From positions 1-33,156 of the forward strand of contig JAAPAO010000288.1 of the NCBI GenBank assembly GCA_013115145.1: a stretch of 33,156 nucleotides of DNA, in the 5' to 3' direction. Under the pieces are notes generated by a model. It was not told the DNA's origin, did no database searches, and worked only from the letters and a program-made list of their open reading frames with translations. Position 1 is the first letter of the stretch; each line of letters opens with the position of its first letter. The position numbers were made by a program, and so were the translations under genes. Source of the DNA: Perkinsus chesapeaki. Taxonomy: Eukaryota > Perkinsozoa > Perkinsida > Perkinsidae. Below, piece after piece: positions 21,925-31,500 of this stretch.

Positions 21925-22143
21925 ATGGTACAATGTAAAATAACTGCTACTACTGCCGCATTGCTACTATTAGCTTCACACGCCGGATATGTGAAAGTAA
22001 GCAATAGAGTAGTAATTGTGATACAAAAGGGCAGACTTGCTGAATTCAATATCAGACTTTGCGGAAATGAACCAGAAGGTGCTAAAATGTGTCTAACAAA
22101 TTTGCCGCTTCGTACGAAAGTTGCTACTTTCGAAAGTGCTTAA
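21925..22143 (+). CDS. Possible small secreted protein (72 residues)
   Basis: This single open frame has an ATG start and a hydrophobic N-terminus (ATTAALLLLASHAGY) that looks like a signal peptide, followed by a short basic, Cys-containing mature part (two Cys after the leader). No family is recognised and no second copy is seen. Unlike the neighbouring genes it would be on the plus strand and without introns. The leader may be chance in AT-rich sequence, so confidence is low. Confidence 0.25.
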   Translation: MVQCKITATTAALLLLASHAGYVKVSNRVVIVIQKGRLAEFNIRLCGNEPEGAKMCLTNLPLRTKVATFESA

Positions 22144-22367
22144 ATGTGCAAACAGTTGCCCTAATAGCAGCAAAAAAGAAAGAGTCGCGCAAGCCAACCA
22201 CAGCGAAGTGAACTGCGGATGAGAATAATGCAAGAGGCTGAGTATCGAACCTGCGCATGTCTGAATCGGTCGGTAAAAATATACAACCTCTTATCTACTA
22301 CCCCAAAACAGCACAACTGATAGTAGTGTCTAGTAATAGCCTGACTACATTCTGCACTTGTATTTTC

Positions 22368-22400
22368 CTAGTTTTCAATAGTGACTTCCTATTGTGCGCT
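22368..22400 (+). repeat. Partial third copy of the dispersed repeat
   Basis: AGTTTTCAATAGTGACTTCC resembles AGTTTTAATAGTGACTCC within copy 1. Only a short stretch can be matched by eye. Confidence 0.4.
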
Positions 22401-22506
22401 GAAGCCATGTCTAGCCGTAATCACTGTACCGGGAACAACTCAAAAATTTCATGGTAAGTCTAGTTCCTTCTGGATCTTCTTTAAACGGACAAAACATTAT
22501 CAAGTT

Positions 22507-22590
22507 GCTGTATAGGTGAGTGGGCAGAGCACCTGACGGTTACCTTGCAACCGCGCGGTCGCGGGTTCGATCTTTGCACGGAGTGTATTA
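22507..22590 (+). repeat. tRNA-like element (SINE head)
   Basis: An A box (TAGGTGAGTGGGC, 22513-22525) and a B box (GGGTTCGATCT, 22563-22573) lie at tRNA spacing. A perfect anticodon-type stem CGGTT/AACCG and a wobble-rich T stem are present. There is no acceptor stem, and the base before the putative anticodon is C rather than T. It is therefore a tRNA-derived element or pseudogene, not an active tRNA. Confidence 0.55.
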
Positions 22591-23482
22591 AATGTTGACC
22601 TCGTCGAAAGAATGTGAGTCGGACCCGCCGAGCGCAAAAACTTGCGGACGGTACGGACTAAACAAACAAATTTTGTCCTTGCTTTGTTCACATTTTGTCC
22701 AGGAAAAGATTGAAAGCAGCTGATGAACAAGAAAACTGAGAAAAGTGCTGATATGCACATTTCGTATTGCTTCGATGAATATTGAGATGCTCTTGTGTAA
22801 ATAAAAATTTGCTGGAATGTATATCCCTCGTCAATTTTGTGGTATATAAAGCGGCAAATCGATTCGAACAACAAAGCAATAAAGGCAGAAAATATAGTAT
22901 TAAGCAAAGTAACAAATGTAGCAAGAAAGTGCGGTTGCTAAATTCGATTACAACGCTAATACTAAGTAAGTCACTAGTAGTAACGGTGCCCGAATTCGAT
23001 TCCGGTAGAGTTTGGTTGAACCTTGTATGCCCTTTCAGTTTTATTTTGCAAGCATGCTCCTCGTTTGCATTCCCCCGTTAAGTTATCGATTAGACGAGGA
23101 AACAGTGAGAAACTAAACGAAAGTAGACGCCGGGTTTTTTGACTTTTTTTGACAATTAACTTGTCTTGCGTCGAGCTTGTCACAAGTTGGAACACCGTTT
23201 ACTAAACAGTTGAAGCCGGAGAAGTTGGAGTCGCTTTAAATTGAGTCAGTGAACACAACAGCAGCAACTGGCCCAACTTGAAGGAAAAATGCGCAGGAGT
23301 ATATACTAATTGACTAGCTAATATAAACTCGTGCTGAACAGTGAGTCGTGGCTTCTTAGCCCTCCACTTGAGCTACTCAGTACTCTTTTTGCTAAGCGGT
23401 TATTTTGTTAAGTATCCCAGGAACAAAGGGGGACATAATCATTATGATGTAAAAGCAGTAAAAATATAGAATATCCGAAACT

Positions 23483-24622
23483 TTATTTGACTTGTGCAAT
23501 ACCGACAGTTGCGCTGTCAAAGTGGAACTCCATGTAATTACCAATAAGCATAGAATGGGACAATCTCCAACTTCCAAGAAAAGCGTTTTTCACCAGCACT
23601 AGACAAAAATCCATAGGGACATCTTCGCTAACGTAGCCTTCAAAAGGGATACTGAGCGGAACGTCCTTATTTTGGCCGACCAGCATGAAGTGAAGTGTTG
23701 GCATATATTCGCGATATTGGCAGTCAACTTGATACGCCTCTCTAAGTGTATTATATAAAATAAACACTTCCTTCCCAGCGGCCTTGGAAGCTTCGTGCTC
23801 AATACTATGGAGAAGCTCATCAAGCTTATCCATTGGGGCTTCTATGTAATCGGAACCAGTATCCAATACCACAGCACCATTAACATCAACTTTGGGTTCA
23901 ACCCCGATCTGCACAGCCTTCAGCATCACCCTCCACGAAGTTTTCTCCGAAGGAGTTCTACGAAGCACCGGGACAAATTGCAGTGGTTCCTTATAGAGAG
24001 ACGCGTCACCACCTCCGAGCAATATCTCCCCGACTTGTTCGAGACCGGGGTGTGCTGGTCTCAGGTATAAAGCAAAGACATTCTCTTTCAGTGGCGTGGA
24101 ACGGCTGGTAGTAAGCTGCTTCATGATAGAAGGATACCATTCCTCTACTTCCGGGGCCAGGCCGAGTACCACGGGAGGGTCAAATAGAGCAGCTGGGGTG
24201 AATCCATCCATCAGTCCAAATATTATATCGTCAAACTTGGCGCCACCAAACTTGAACTCAGCCGAACGCCTGAAAATCGTGACTGCTCTGTCATCTCCGA
24301 AACTGATAGTGATGGGATGATCCGTAGACGGGCAAGGCTCAGGGCAATCGTAGCACTTGAAGAGTCTTTGGCACGCATAGGGACCAGCAACCTGTTCGAA
24401 AGTTTTTCTTTGTAAATTGATATAATATGGGGTATCAGTATCTATAACACTCCTCTCAAGCTGACCGCCCAGCCATGTGGTGGTATAAAGATAGGCCCTT
24501 GGGGGGGACGTCTTGGCAACGCTCAGGTCGTAAATACGTGCTGCTCCTTGCCTCAAGACTTGACTGTCACCCACTGCAATCGAGATCCCAGTGATGAAAG
24601 GGAGAAGTACGTTAATCCACAT
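23483..24622 (-). CDS. Pepsin-like aspartic protease homologue, copy A
   Basis: Single exon, 379 residues, starting ATG at 24622. The first 20 residues (MWINVLLPFITGISIAVG) form a signal peptide, so the protein should enter the secretory path. The C-terminal lobe is clearly of the A1 pepsin type: LLGGGDASLY and PLQFVPV (about 201-219), W230, then the second catalytic motif VLDTGSDYI with Asp 254, and a C-terminal MLIGNYMEF...VGIAQ segment. The first motif is altered: VIDTDT (Asp 61) where active enzymes have DTG. The flap Tyr is also not seen. A Cys cluster (about 84-97, CYDCPEPC) is unusual. It may be a weak or inactive protease that binds peptides. Its inverted paralogue is at 25934-27073. 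Confidence 0.85.
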   Translation of the reverse strand: MWINVLLPFITGISIAVGDSQVLRQGAARIYDLSVAKTSPPRAYLYTTTWLGGQLERSVIDTDTPYYINLQRKTFEQVAGPYACQRLFKCYDCPEPCPSTDHPITISFGDDRAVTIFRRSAEFKFGGAKFDDIIFGLMDGFTPAALFDPPVVLGLAPEVEEWYPSIMKQLTTSRSTPLKENVFALYLRPAHPGLEQVGEILLGGGDASLYKEPLQFVPVLRRTPSEKTSWRVMLKAVQIGVEPKVDVNGAVVLDTGSDYIEAPMDKLDELLHSIEHEASKAAGKEVFILYNTLREAYQVDCQYREYMPTLHFMLVGQNKDVPLSIPFEGYVSEDVPMDFCLVLVKNAFLGSWRLSHSMLIGNYMEFHFDSATVGIAQVK

Positions 24623-24913
24623 AAGGGGAAGTAAGAGCTAACTAATGAGCGATACAATTACCCTAATCGTACCCCTAATTAAATTAGGGGCTGCCCTACA
24701 AAGCATTCTGCTCCAACTACCGATTTTGCGAATACCGTTTGCGACGCCAACCTGATGTATAGTGGAGTAAACTTGACGAGCTCTGTGTGCTGCATACAGT
24801 GTGCATGAACACAGGAAATTTATGGGTGAAAATTCTCACTCTTCCACTTATCCCGACGACGCGCATACCATTCGATTTGTCTATTAGTTCGACTCCAATT
24901 ACCGGAATGATTT

Positions 24914-24947
24914 CCTGTCACGATGATATTTCTGTCGCCGTGACAGG
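24914..24947. promoter_or_regulatory. Inverted repeat upstream of pepsin-like copy A
   Basis: CCTGTCAC (24914-24921) and GTGACAGG (24940-24947) form an 8-bp inverted repeat about 300 bp upstream of the copy A start codon. The stem is kept in copy B at 25650-25679. It may be an operator-like site or part of a transcript fold; this is inference. Confidence 0.4.
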
Positions 24948-25000
24948 AAGCGATGCACGGAAATCGAAGAAACTCATTTTGCTAATGACACTCATTACGC

Positions 25001-25594
25001 AGGGAACGGCCATGGTCAATACACCCCATACTCGGAGTTAATGCTGCCTGGAGAGTACATCCTACGGTAGGATTCCTACTTGAAATATCAACTCCTCGAC
25101 CGGTCTCGGAGCTACGCGGAATTGAGGCTCAATTAGCAAATTGAGCAAAGCTAACGGAATTGAGCAAAGAAGCCCGGGTCAGCCATGGGATATGGATGAC
25201 TCATAACGGAATCCATTATGTCCATGAGGTCGATTCATTAAATGGATCAACGAGGAGTCTACGTGCTGTCACAGCTGGAGGGATGCGACAGAATAATATT
25301 CCGAGAATATGGAAACAAGAAGAACAAGATAATTTGTCGAAGGCCCGAAATTCGACGGGAAACCAGAAAGAGTAACCCGTGTACCGTGCACGGGTGCCAC
25401 AGCCGTACTGCGGCTACTACCGGTAGCCGTATGTTCACTGTATGGACTGTGATAGTGACCTCAAGTGATTCCTGGTATTCTGAGTTGCATTGCTAGAATA
25501 ACAATTGACTATGCTATTATAGCAAAGCCAATTTGACGAGTAATGACACAAGCCTGTGATCCGTTGCTGATGAATAAGACCAAGTGACATACTG
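25001..25594. other. Spacer of the inverted duplication
   Basis: About 0.6 kb lies between the two divergent pepsin-like promoters. It contains copy 2 of the dispersed repeat (25376-25590) and short internal repeats of AATTGAGCAAAG near 25130-25170. No gene is visible. Confidence 0.6.
25376..25590 (+). repeat. Dispersed repeat, copy 2
   Basis: Starts with CCCGTGTACCGTGCACGGG, the same hairpin as copy 1 with one stem change, and continues with GATAGTGAC and GACGAGTAA motifs in the same order as 21468-21650. Confidence 0.6.
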
Positions 25595-25649
25595 TATCGC
25601 AGTACGATTAGCAAAAAAGAGCTTCTCCGATTTCGTGCATCGCTTTTTG

Positions 25650-25679
25650 TCACGGCGACAGGAATGTCATCGTGACAGC
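25650..25679. promoter_or_regulatory. Inverted repeat upstream of pepsin-like copy B
   Basis: TGTCACG and CGTGACA are separated by 16 bases, about 260 bp upstream of the copy B start. The equivalent site in copy A has a slightly longer stem. Confidence 0.4.
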
Positions 25680-25933
25680 AAATCAATCACGTAATCGGAC
25701 AAACCAAATGGTATGCGTATCGTCTGGAATCCGGACTCGAGCTGAGTGGGAGAGTGAGAGTTCTTTCTTCCGCAAGTAGTCTGTGTTCATGCACACAGCG
25801 CTCGACAAGATACTTGACTCAAGTATACTCCACTATACACATTCGCAAAAGAGGCAGTGGAGACGCTTCAAGCGTCACGCTTGTAGGGCAGTCTCTAACT
25901 GTATCGCTCATTAGTTACCTCTTACTCCCCCTT

Positions 25934-27073
25934 ATGTGGATTAACGTACTTTTCCCTTTCATCACTGGGATCTCGGTTGCAGTGGGTGACCGTAAAGTCT
26001 TGAGGCAAGGAGCAGTGCGCATTTACGACCTGAGCGTTGCCAAGACGTCCCCCCCAAGGGTCTATCTTTATACCACCACATGGCTGGGCGGTCAGCGCCA
26101 GATGAATACTATAGATACTTGTTCTCCATATTATATCAATTTAAAAAGAACAACTTTCGAACAGATTGCTGGCTTCTGTGCTTGTCAAGGACTCTTCAAG
26201 TGCTACGATTGCCCTGAGCCTTGCCAGTCCATTGATCATCCCATCTCCGCCAATTTCCCAGATCGCAGGTCAGTCTCGATATTCAGACGTTCGGCTGAGT
26301 TGAAGTTTGGTGGCGCCAAGTTCCGCGATATAATATTCGGACTGATTTATGGATTCGGAGAGGGTGCCATAGTTGACCCTCCCGTGGTACTCGGCCTGGC
26401 TCCGACGAATGGCGAAGACGAATGGTATCCTTCTATCATGAAGCAGCTTACTACCAGCCCTTCTACTCCAGTAAAAGAGAATGTCTTTGCTTTATACCTT
26501 AGACCGGCACGCTCAGCTCTTAAACAAGTCGCGGAGTTATTGCTCGGAGGTGGTGACGCGTCTCTCTACAAGGAGCCGCTGCAATTTGTCCCGGTGCTTC
26601 GTAGAACCCGAGAGGAGAAAGCTTCGTGGAGTGTGATGCTGAAGGCTGTACAGATCGGGGTTGAATCCAAAATTGATGTTAATGGTGCTGTGGTATTGGA
26701 TACTGGTTCCGATTACATAAGCGTCTCACGATATAAGATTTTTAAGCTTTTCCGCAGTATTGAGCACGAAGCTTCCAAGGCCGCTGGGAAGGAAGTGTCG
26801 ATCTCATATAATGCACTTAGAAAGGCGTATCAAGTTGACTGCCAATATCGCGAGCATATGCCAACACTTCACTTCATGCTGGCCGGTCAAAGTAAGGACG
26901 TTCCGCTCAGTATCTCTTTTGAGAGCTACGTTAGCGAAGATGTCCCTAGAGAATTTTGTTCTGTTCTGGTGAGAAACATTTACTTTGGAAGTTGGAGATT
27001 GTCCCATTCTATGCTTGTTGGTAATTATATGGAGTTCCGCAACGCAACTGTCGGTATTGCGAAAGTCAAATAA
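25934..27073 (+). CDS. Pepsin-like aspartic protease homologue, copy B
   Basis: Single exon, 379 residues, the same length as copy A. The frame is open further upstream (to 25754), but the ATG at 25934 matches the start of copy A and begins the signal peptide (MWINVLFPFITGISVAVG). The second catalytic motif VLDTGSDYI (Asp 254) and the C-terminal MLVGNYMEF...VGIAK segment are intact. The first motif reads TIDTCS (Asp 61), so the Gly of DTG is replaced by Cys here and by Asp in copy A: the same position is lost in two different ways. The shared Cys cluster (CYDCPEPC) is kept. It is the only well-supported gene on the plus strand, explained by the inverted duplication. Confidence 0.85.
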   Translation: MWINVLFPFITGISVAVGDRKVLRQGAVRIYDLSVAKTSPPRVYLYTTTWLGGQRQMNTIDTCSPYYINLKRTTFEQIAGFCACQGLFKCYDCPEPCQSIDHPISANFPDRRSVSIFRRSAELKFGGAKFRDIIFGLIYGFGEGAIVDPPVVLGLAPTNGEDEWYPSIMKQLTTSPSTPVKENVFALYLRPARSALKQVAELLLGGGDASLYKEPLQFVPVLRRTREEKASWSVMLKAVQIGVESKIDVNGAVVLDTGSDYISVSRYKIFKLFRSIEHEASKAAGKEVSISYNALRKAYQVDCQYREHMPTLHFMLAGQSKDVPLSISFESYVSEDVPREFCSVLVRNIYFGSWRLSHSMLVGNYMEFRNATVGIAKVK

Positions 27074-27483
27074 AGTTTCGGATATTCTATATTTTTACTC
27101 TTTTTACACCATGATGATTATGTCCCCCTTTGTTCCTGGGACACTTAACAAAATAACAGCTCAGCAAAAAGAGTATTGAGTAGCTCAAGTGGAGGGCTAA
27201 GAAGCCACGACTCACTGTTCAGCACGAGTTTATATTAGCTAGTCAATTAGTATATACTCCTGCGCATTTTTCCTTCAAGTCGGGCCAGTTGCTGCTGTTG
27301 TGTTCACTGACTCAATTTAAAGCGACTCCAACTTCTCCAGCTTTAAGTTAAAGTTAAAGCCTTTAACTGTTCAGTAAACGGTGTTTGCCGTTCCAGGTTG
27401 TGACAAGTCGAAGATTCGAAGCTTCTACTTTCGTTTAGTTTCTCGAATCGAGAATCTCTATGTTTCCTGGTCTAATCGATCAC

Positions 27484-28529
27484 TTAGGGTCCACACGCTG
27501 TTCGAAGTTCGTAACTATTTAGGGCCCTGGACCCCAGTCTGTAACGAAGTCCTGACCCTCCTTGCAGCATTTCTCGCTCGCCCCGGCGTACGCGAAAAAT
27601 CCGCGGGCATAGTACCAATACCACAAAGGGGTTCTTCGCCTTGAAGCGGAGCGGTGGTGAGCCTCCCATCATAGGAGTCTTTGGGATTAACACTAAGAAC
27701 GTGGGATCTATCAGGGATACATCAACTCGCTCATTTTTGTTTCATCCATTTCATGGATGTTCACGATGCCTGTAATGCAGGTTTCATCTTGGATGATTTT
27801 GCCATTGGAAGAACAGTTCCACCCACTTGTTGTTCATAGTATGGCTTCGTATTTTCCTTCTCGTACATTATGATCCATTCACTTCTAGTTGTTCATTAAA
27901 CACACAATTGCTAAGCGTCAACGATGGTCTAGCCTATTAGTGTAATACAAGCGTCAACGATGGTCTAGCCTATTAGTGTAATGCAAGCGTCAACGATGGT
28001 CTAGCCTATTAGTGTAATACAAGTTGTATTTCTGATGTCGCCAATACAGTGGGCCCCACTGAGTGGGCTGCCCTGTAATACAGAGTATGTTGTGCAGTGC
28101 TCTGCGTTGTGATAAAGGTTGTTATACGGCCCAACCAAAGTTCTGTTAATGTACGTAACGTACAGTACGTTATTGACTGGCCATAATTGTCGTATTTAGA
28201 TTTCAGTTGTTCTGACCAACTCAACATCAACATTTCTTATTTTGTTATACACTTTCAATGGTAGTCGTTTTGCTATTTTACTATTGAAGAGACTATGTAG
28301 TAGTTGTTGTTGTTGTTGATCCAAGAAGACAACTGCAGATATATGGTACAAGGAATGTTGATAATCATTACTAACTCGCATGTATTATCACCACATTATC
28401 GAGCGTAATGACAGTAACACTCTCAATAGTATGAATGCAAACAATAAAAAAGCGGCTGCTGCTCAAAGCTACCTGAGTAACCTCTGTGGCGTACTCGATC
28501 GTGGCTTCGGACCTAGAACGAATGCGATA
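27484..28529. other. Non-coding stretch downstream of PAN3
   Basis: Open frames up to 87 codons exist but show no domain. The notable content is the 36-bp tandem repeat at 27913-28020. The right end should contain the PAN3 3' UTR. Confidence 0.5.
27913..28020. repeat. Tandem repeat, three 36-bp units
   Basis: Units start at 27913, 27949 and 27985 with AAGCGTCAACGATGGTCTAG. The three are identical but for one base near the end of unit 2. There is no spacer structure, so it is a plain minisatellite. Confidence 0.95.
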
Positions 28530-31500
28530 TCACAGCCTAGCTCTTCTCCCACCTGTACTGCCCTCCTCGCCGCCACCTTGTCCGGTGTCATTCTGTGTTA
28601 TGGATGCTGCTGCCGTAGACGACCTCATCGTATGCTGGTGGTGATGTGAATGGCCATGCTGTCCGTGTCGATGGCCTCCTCCGGCCGCCGAGTGAGAACC
28701 TCCTCTAGTAGTGGATTGCACTGCGTCAGTGGATTCTAGGACTAGATCTCGGAATGAGCTGTCTACGGATCGCTTAATATCCCCAAAGGTTGCAAGTACA
28801 CAATCGGCGCCATTCTGATAACAACGAACAACAACAAAGTCATCACCACAATGGTTTCATCCAGGTCACCTTGCTCCCAAGCGTAATCGTCTCATGTAGA
28901 GTACCAACATCTGCTTTCGCCAGACCATCTAAGACGTGCTGGAGGTTGTTGGCAACCTACATAGGGTCCTATATATCAACCATTTAATAAGTGCACCATT
29001 TCTGTATTATCTAGGCCGAGAGTCTATACCACTATCAACGACTTTCAGCAGTTCTGTGATATTCCCGGCAAACGCTACTCTCAAAAATTGCTAATTATTC
29101 CTTCCTTCATCTTAAGCTCTGATACGATAGAGCGCGTGCCTTTATTTGTATCGTACATGGTAGCCTGTCAGTGGTACTAGACGATACGAGATATATATTC
29201 AAAATGGACCCTATATAATACACAGAGGTGTATCGGTCATTTATAGACTGTAAAAGGCATTGAACAATATTGTCCGTATGCCCACCATGCTAGCTGGTGG
29301 TGATGTACCCGGTACAACTTGACCGAAGAGATACTCCATAAACATGTTGACCTAAAATAACAGTGTATGATGAGACGGTCACGTGACGACAGGAATCTAC
29401 AAGCTGTCGTTCATCCATCTGCTGTGCATTCATGTTCTTAGCCCACGAGGGTCGTTCCCCTTTCTGTAAGCCAGGCCTGACGAGAGCTCACGAATAGAGT
29501 GGAGCGTCATCATTAGCAGCAGCAGATCCTTACATCCCTCGTCTCGTATCATTAGCAGGTCCAGTGCCTCCACGACCACTGCTGGAACGATCAGCACCAG
29601 ATTCAGGAGGAGAACCAGTGGCAGTATTGGAGTTGGGCTGCGAGTGTGGCAAAGGCTTCGCGTTGCCTTTACCAGCAGCAGCAGCAGAGTTCATTGGGTA
29701 GCAGTACACAATCGTGCCTAGAAAAAGAGCCTTATTCGAATGGTGAATAATAGTGGGAGCTGACTCTACATAGTTTAATGAGCAGCTTAAGCATCCTAGA
29801 GTTGTCAACCTCTAACTTGAACTCATTCAACAACATATCAGTCGTGAATAGGGAACTCTCAAACTGATAAAGAATGAAACGTAACCACCATCATCAACAA
29901 CAACAACCTGTCCTTTCCTCAACAATATGTGTTGTGGGATGTCCCCTCGAACATACGAACAACATACTATTTTGGGTTATCGAGCTAATGACCCTTATGT
30001 GAGGAGCTTCACTCATCGCTCGATTGACTCATGATGCATAATGTCGTATAACAATAATAAGCATCATCGACTCGTCTAGCCTAACCTAATTTTGCTCCGC
30101 TGAGATCTAAAAGTGCTCCCTATGCTGAGATATATTAAAACATTTCGCCAGCAGACCAATATGAAGCACAAGACCCACTCTGCTGTCTTACATCTGATAT
30201 ACTCCCACGACACTCGGATATTAAGACTATTCTATATCCCCGCCAAAAAGTAATACTTAACATCAGTTATACACCCGAAATTCAACCGAGACTAACCACA
30301 AGAAATTCAACGCAACGGCAGATGAGCCACCGCTTCCGGATTGCCGCTCGGCGACTTTCCTCTCTACAGGGATTCATTGTCTCTCAATCGAACTAGGTGG
30401 TAGACGCCTTCTCAGATAACAATGCTGCTGCTCTTACCTTGTTAACAATATGATTACAATATCGGAAGGCCAACTGCTCTGACGTGGGATAGCTGGATAT
30501 ATCCTTCACTTGAGTTAGCAGTATTTGCGCAAGTGATTTAATGTCATCTGAATAGCTCGGATTCGCCATAAAGCTAGCAGTGTTGGAGACATCCATCTCC
30601 TCTGGTATCTTCAAAGCATTGTCACTGCGCCCTAAAATTCCATCAGTCCCTCAGCCAACACCCCCTCAGCCGCCTACCAGTTGCCATAGATAGTATTAGC
30701 CTTCCCAGACAGATAAGATCTTTCTGTTGCTGATGTGCAATCGATGACTGTTGCTGTTGTTGAGTCGTCGTAGTCGTCGTCGATGGTCCCCCAGTCCCCC
30801 TCGGCGGGCCTGCCCAGGTCGTCGGTGGGGCACTTTGACCCGCTCTAGAAGGCGGCTGATAAAAATGACGATAACAAATTTGAAGGGAGCAAAGATACTT
30901 ACCGATTCTTGAGCAAGTGCATCTAAGAGACCAACACAATTGAGGTACACTCGAGGAGGGTAGAGAAAGGCCGTATCGGTTACTAGAATCTACATAAGAG
31001 CGATGGGCAAGGAGGAGGAGGCGAAGAAGTTGATGGCCTCACCTTAGTTGGATGGATGACTTTTGCTGAGAGTCCATGGCTGTGGATGTACTTCAAACAC
31101 ATTATCAGCTGACTCAATACATCCTAACAAATTCGAGTCATTCTTGGTGTAACGGTAAAATCCTCGACTCTGAACCCCAAGGCCCCTGGCTCGATCCCGC
31201 CTACCCATATAATATGTTCCGGTATTCCTCCAGTGCCATTTTGTTTAAGCGTCGGAGAGTCTATAAACACCGACTGAAGTGTCGCCACCGACGGTATATA
31301 ATCATATACATACACCTAACAGAAACTCAACCTCCACCTTAACCGCCGCCGATCAGCCCAACTACCAGTGAGCCTCCATCTTGACTAGGATTCTCCGCCT
31401 CGATAAAATCCCTCGTCCCAAATGCTTGCCGTAACGGTACAATACATGGGTGATGCTAAAACACATCCTGCCATCAACAAGAACAGCGCTACTAAAATGC

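Larger units (their letters stand above)
23080..25000. repeat. Left arm of large inverted duplication
   Basis: This 1.9-kb arm is an inverted copy of about 25595-27483. It covers the pepsin-like gene, its 3' flank (out to the TAGACGAGGAAACAG stretch at 23090) and its promoter (in to about 25000). Edges are estimated by eye. Coding and flanking parts are both clearly alike but not identical, so the event is not very recent. Confidence 0.85.
25595..27483. repeat. Right arm of large inverted duplication
   Basis: Inverted counterpart of 23080-25000. It matches through the promoter hairpin, the gene, the AACAAAGGGGG-type 3' flank, and out to the TTTCGTTTAGTTTCTC stretch near 27430-27480. Small indels differ between the arms, for example extra AGTTAAAG-type sequence near 27345. 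Confidence 0.85.

Noticed and set aside
21676-21933. Minus-strand small secreted protein with a leader-like start
   Set aside because: There is no ATG at the start; the leader begins at TTG and overlaps the plus-strand frame at 21925. Likely chance.
22507-22590. Functional tRNA gene
   Set aside because: There is no acceptor stem, and the base before the anticodon is not T. Only the internal promoter boxes and some stems are kept.
25754-25933. N-terminal extension of pepsin-like copy B
   Set aside because: The frame begins at GTG, and the stretch aligns with the non-coding promoter of copy A. The ATG at 25934 gives equal length and a signal peptide.
27381-27693. Open frames on both strands near 27.5 kb
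   Set aside because: They have no domain or splice pattern, and they span the edge of the inverted duplication.
27913-28020. Possible CRISPR-like array
   Set aside because: The 36-bp units are directly adjacent with no spacers, and the setting is eukaryotic. It is a simple tandem repeat.
31124-31204. Functional tRNA-Gln gene inside PAN3
   Set aside because: The anticodon and other stems pair poorly, so it is best seen as a tRNA-derived sequence.
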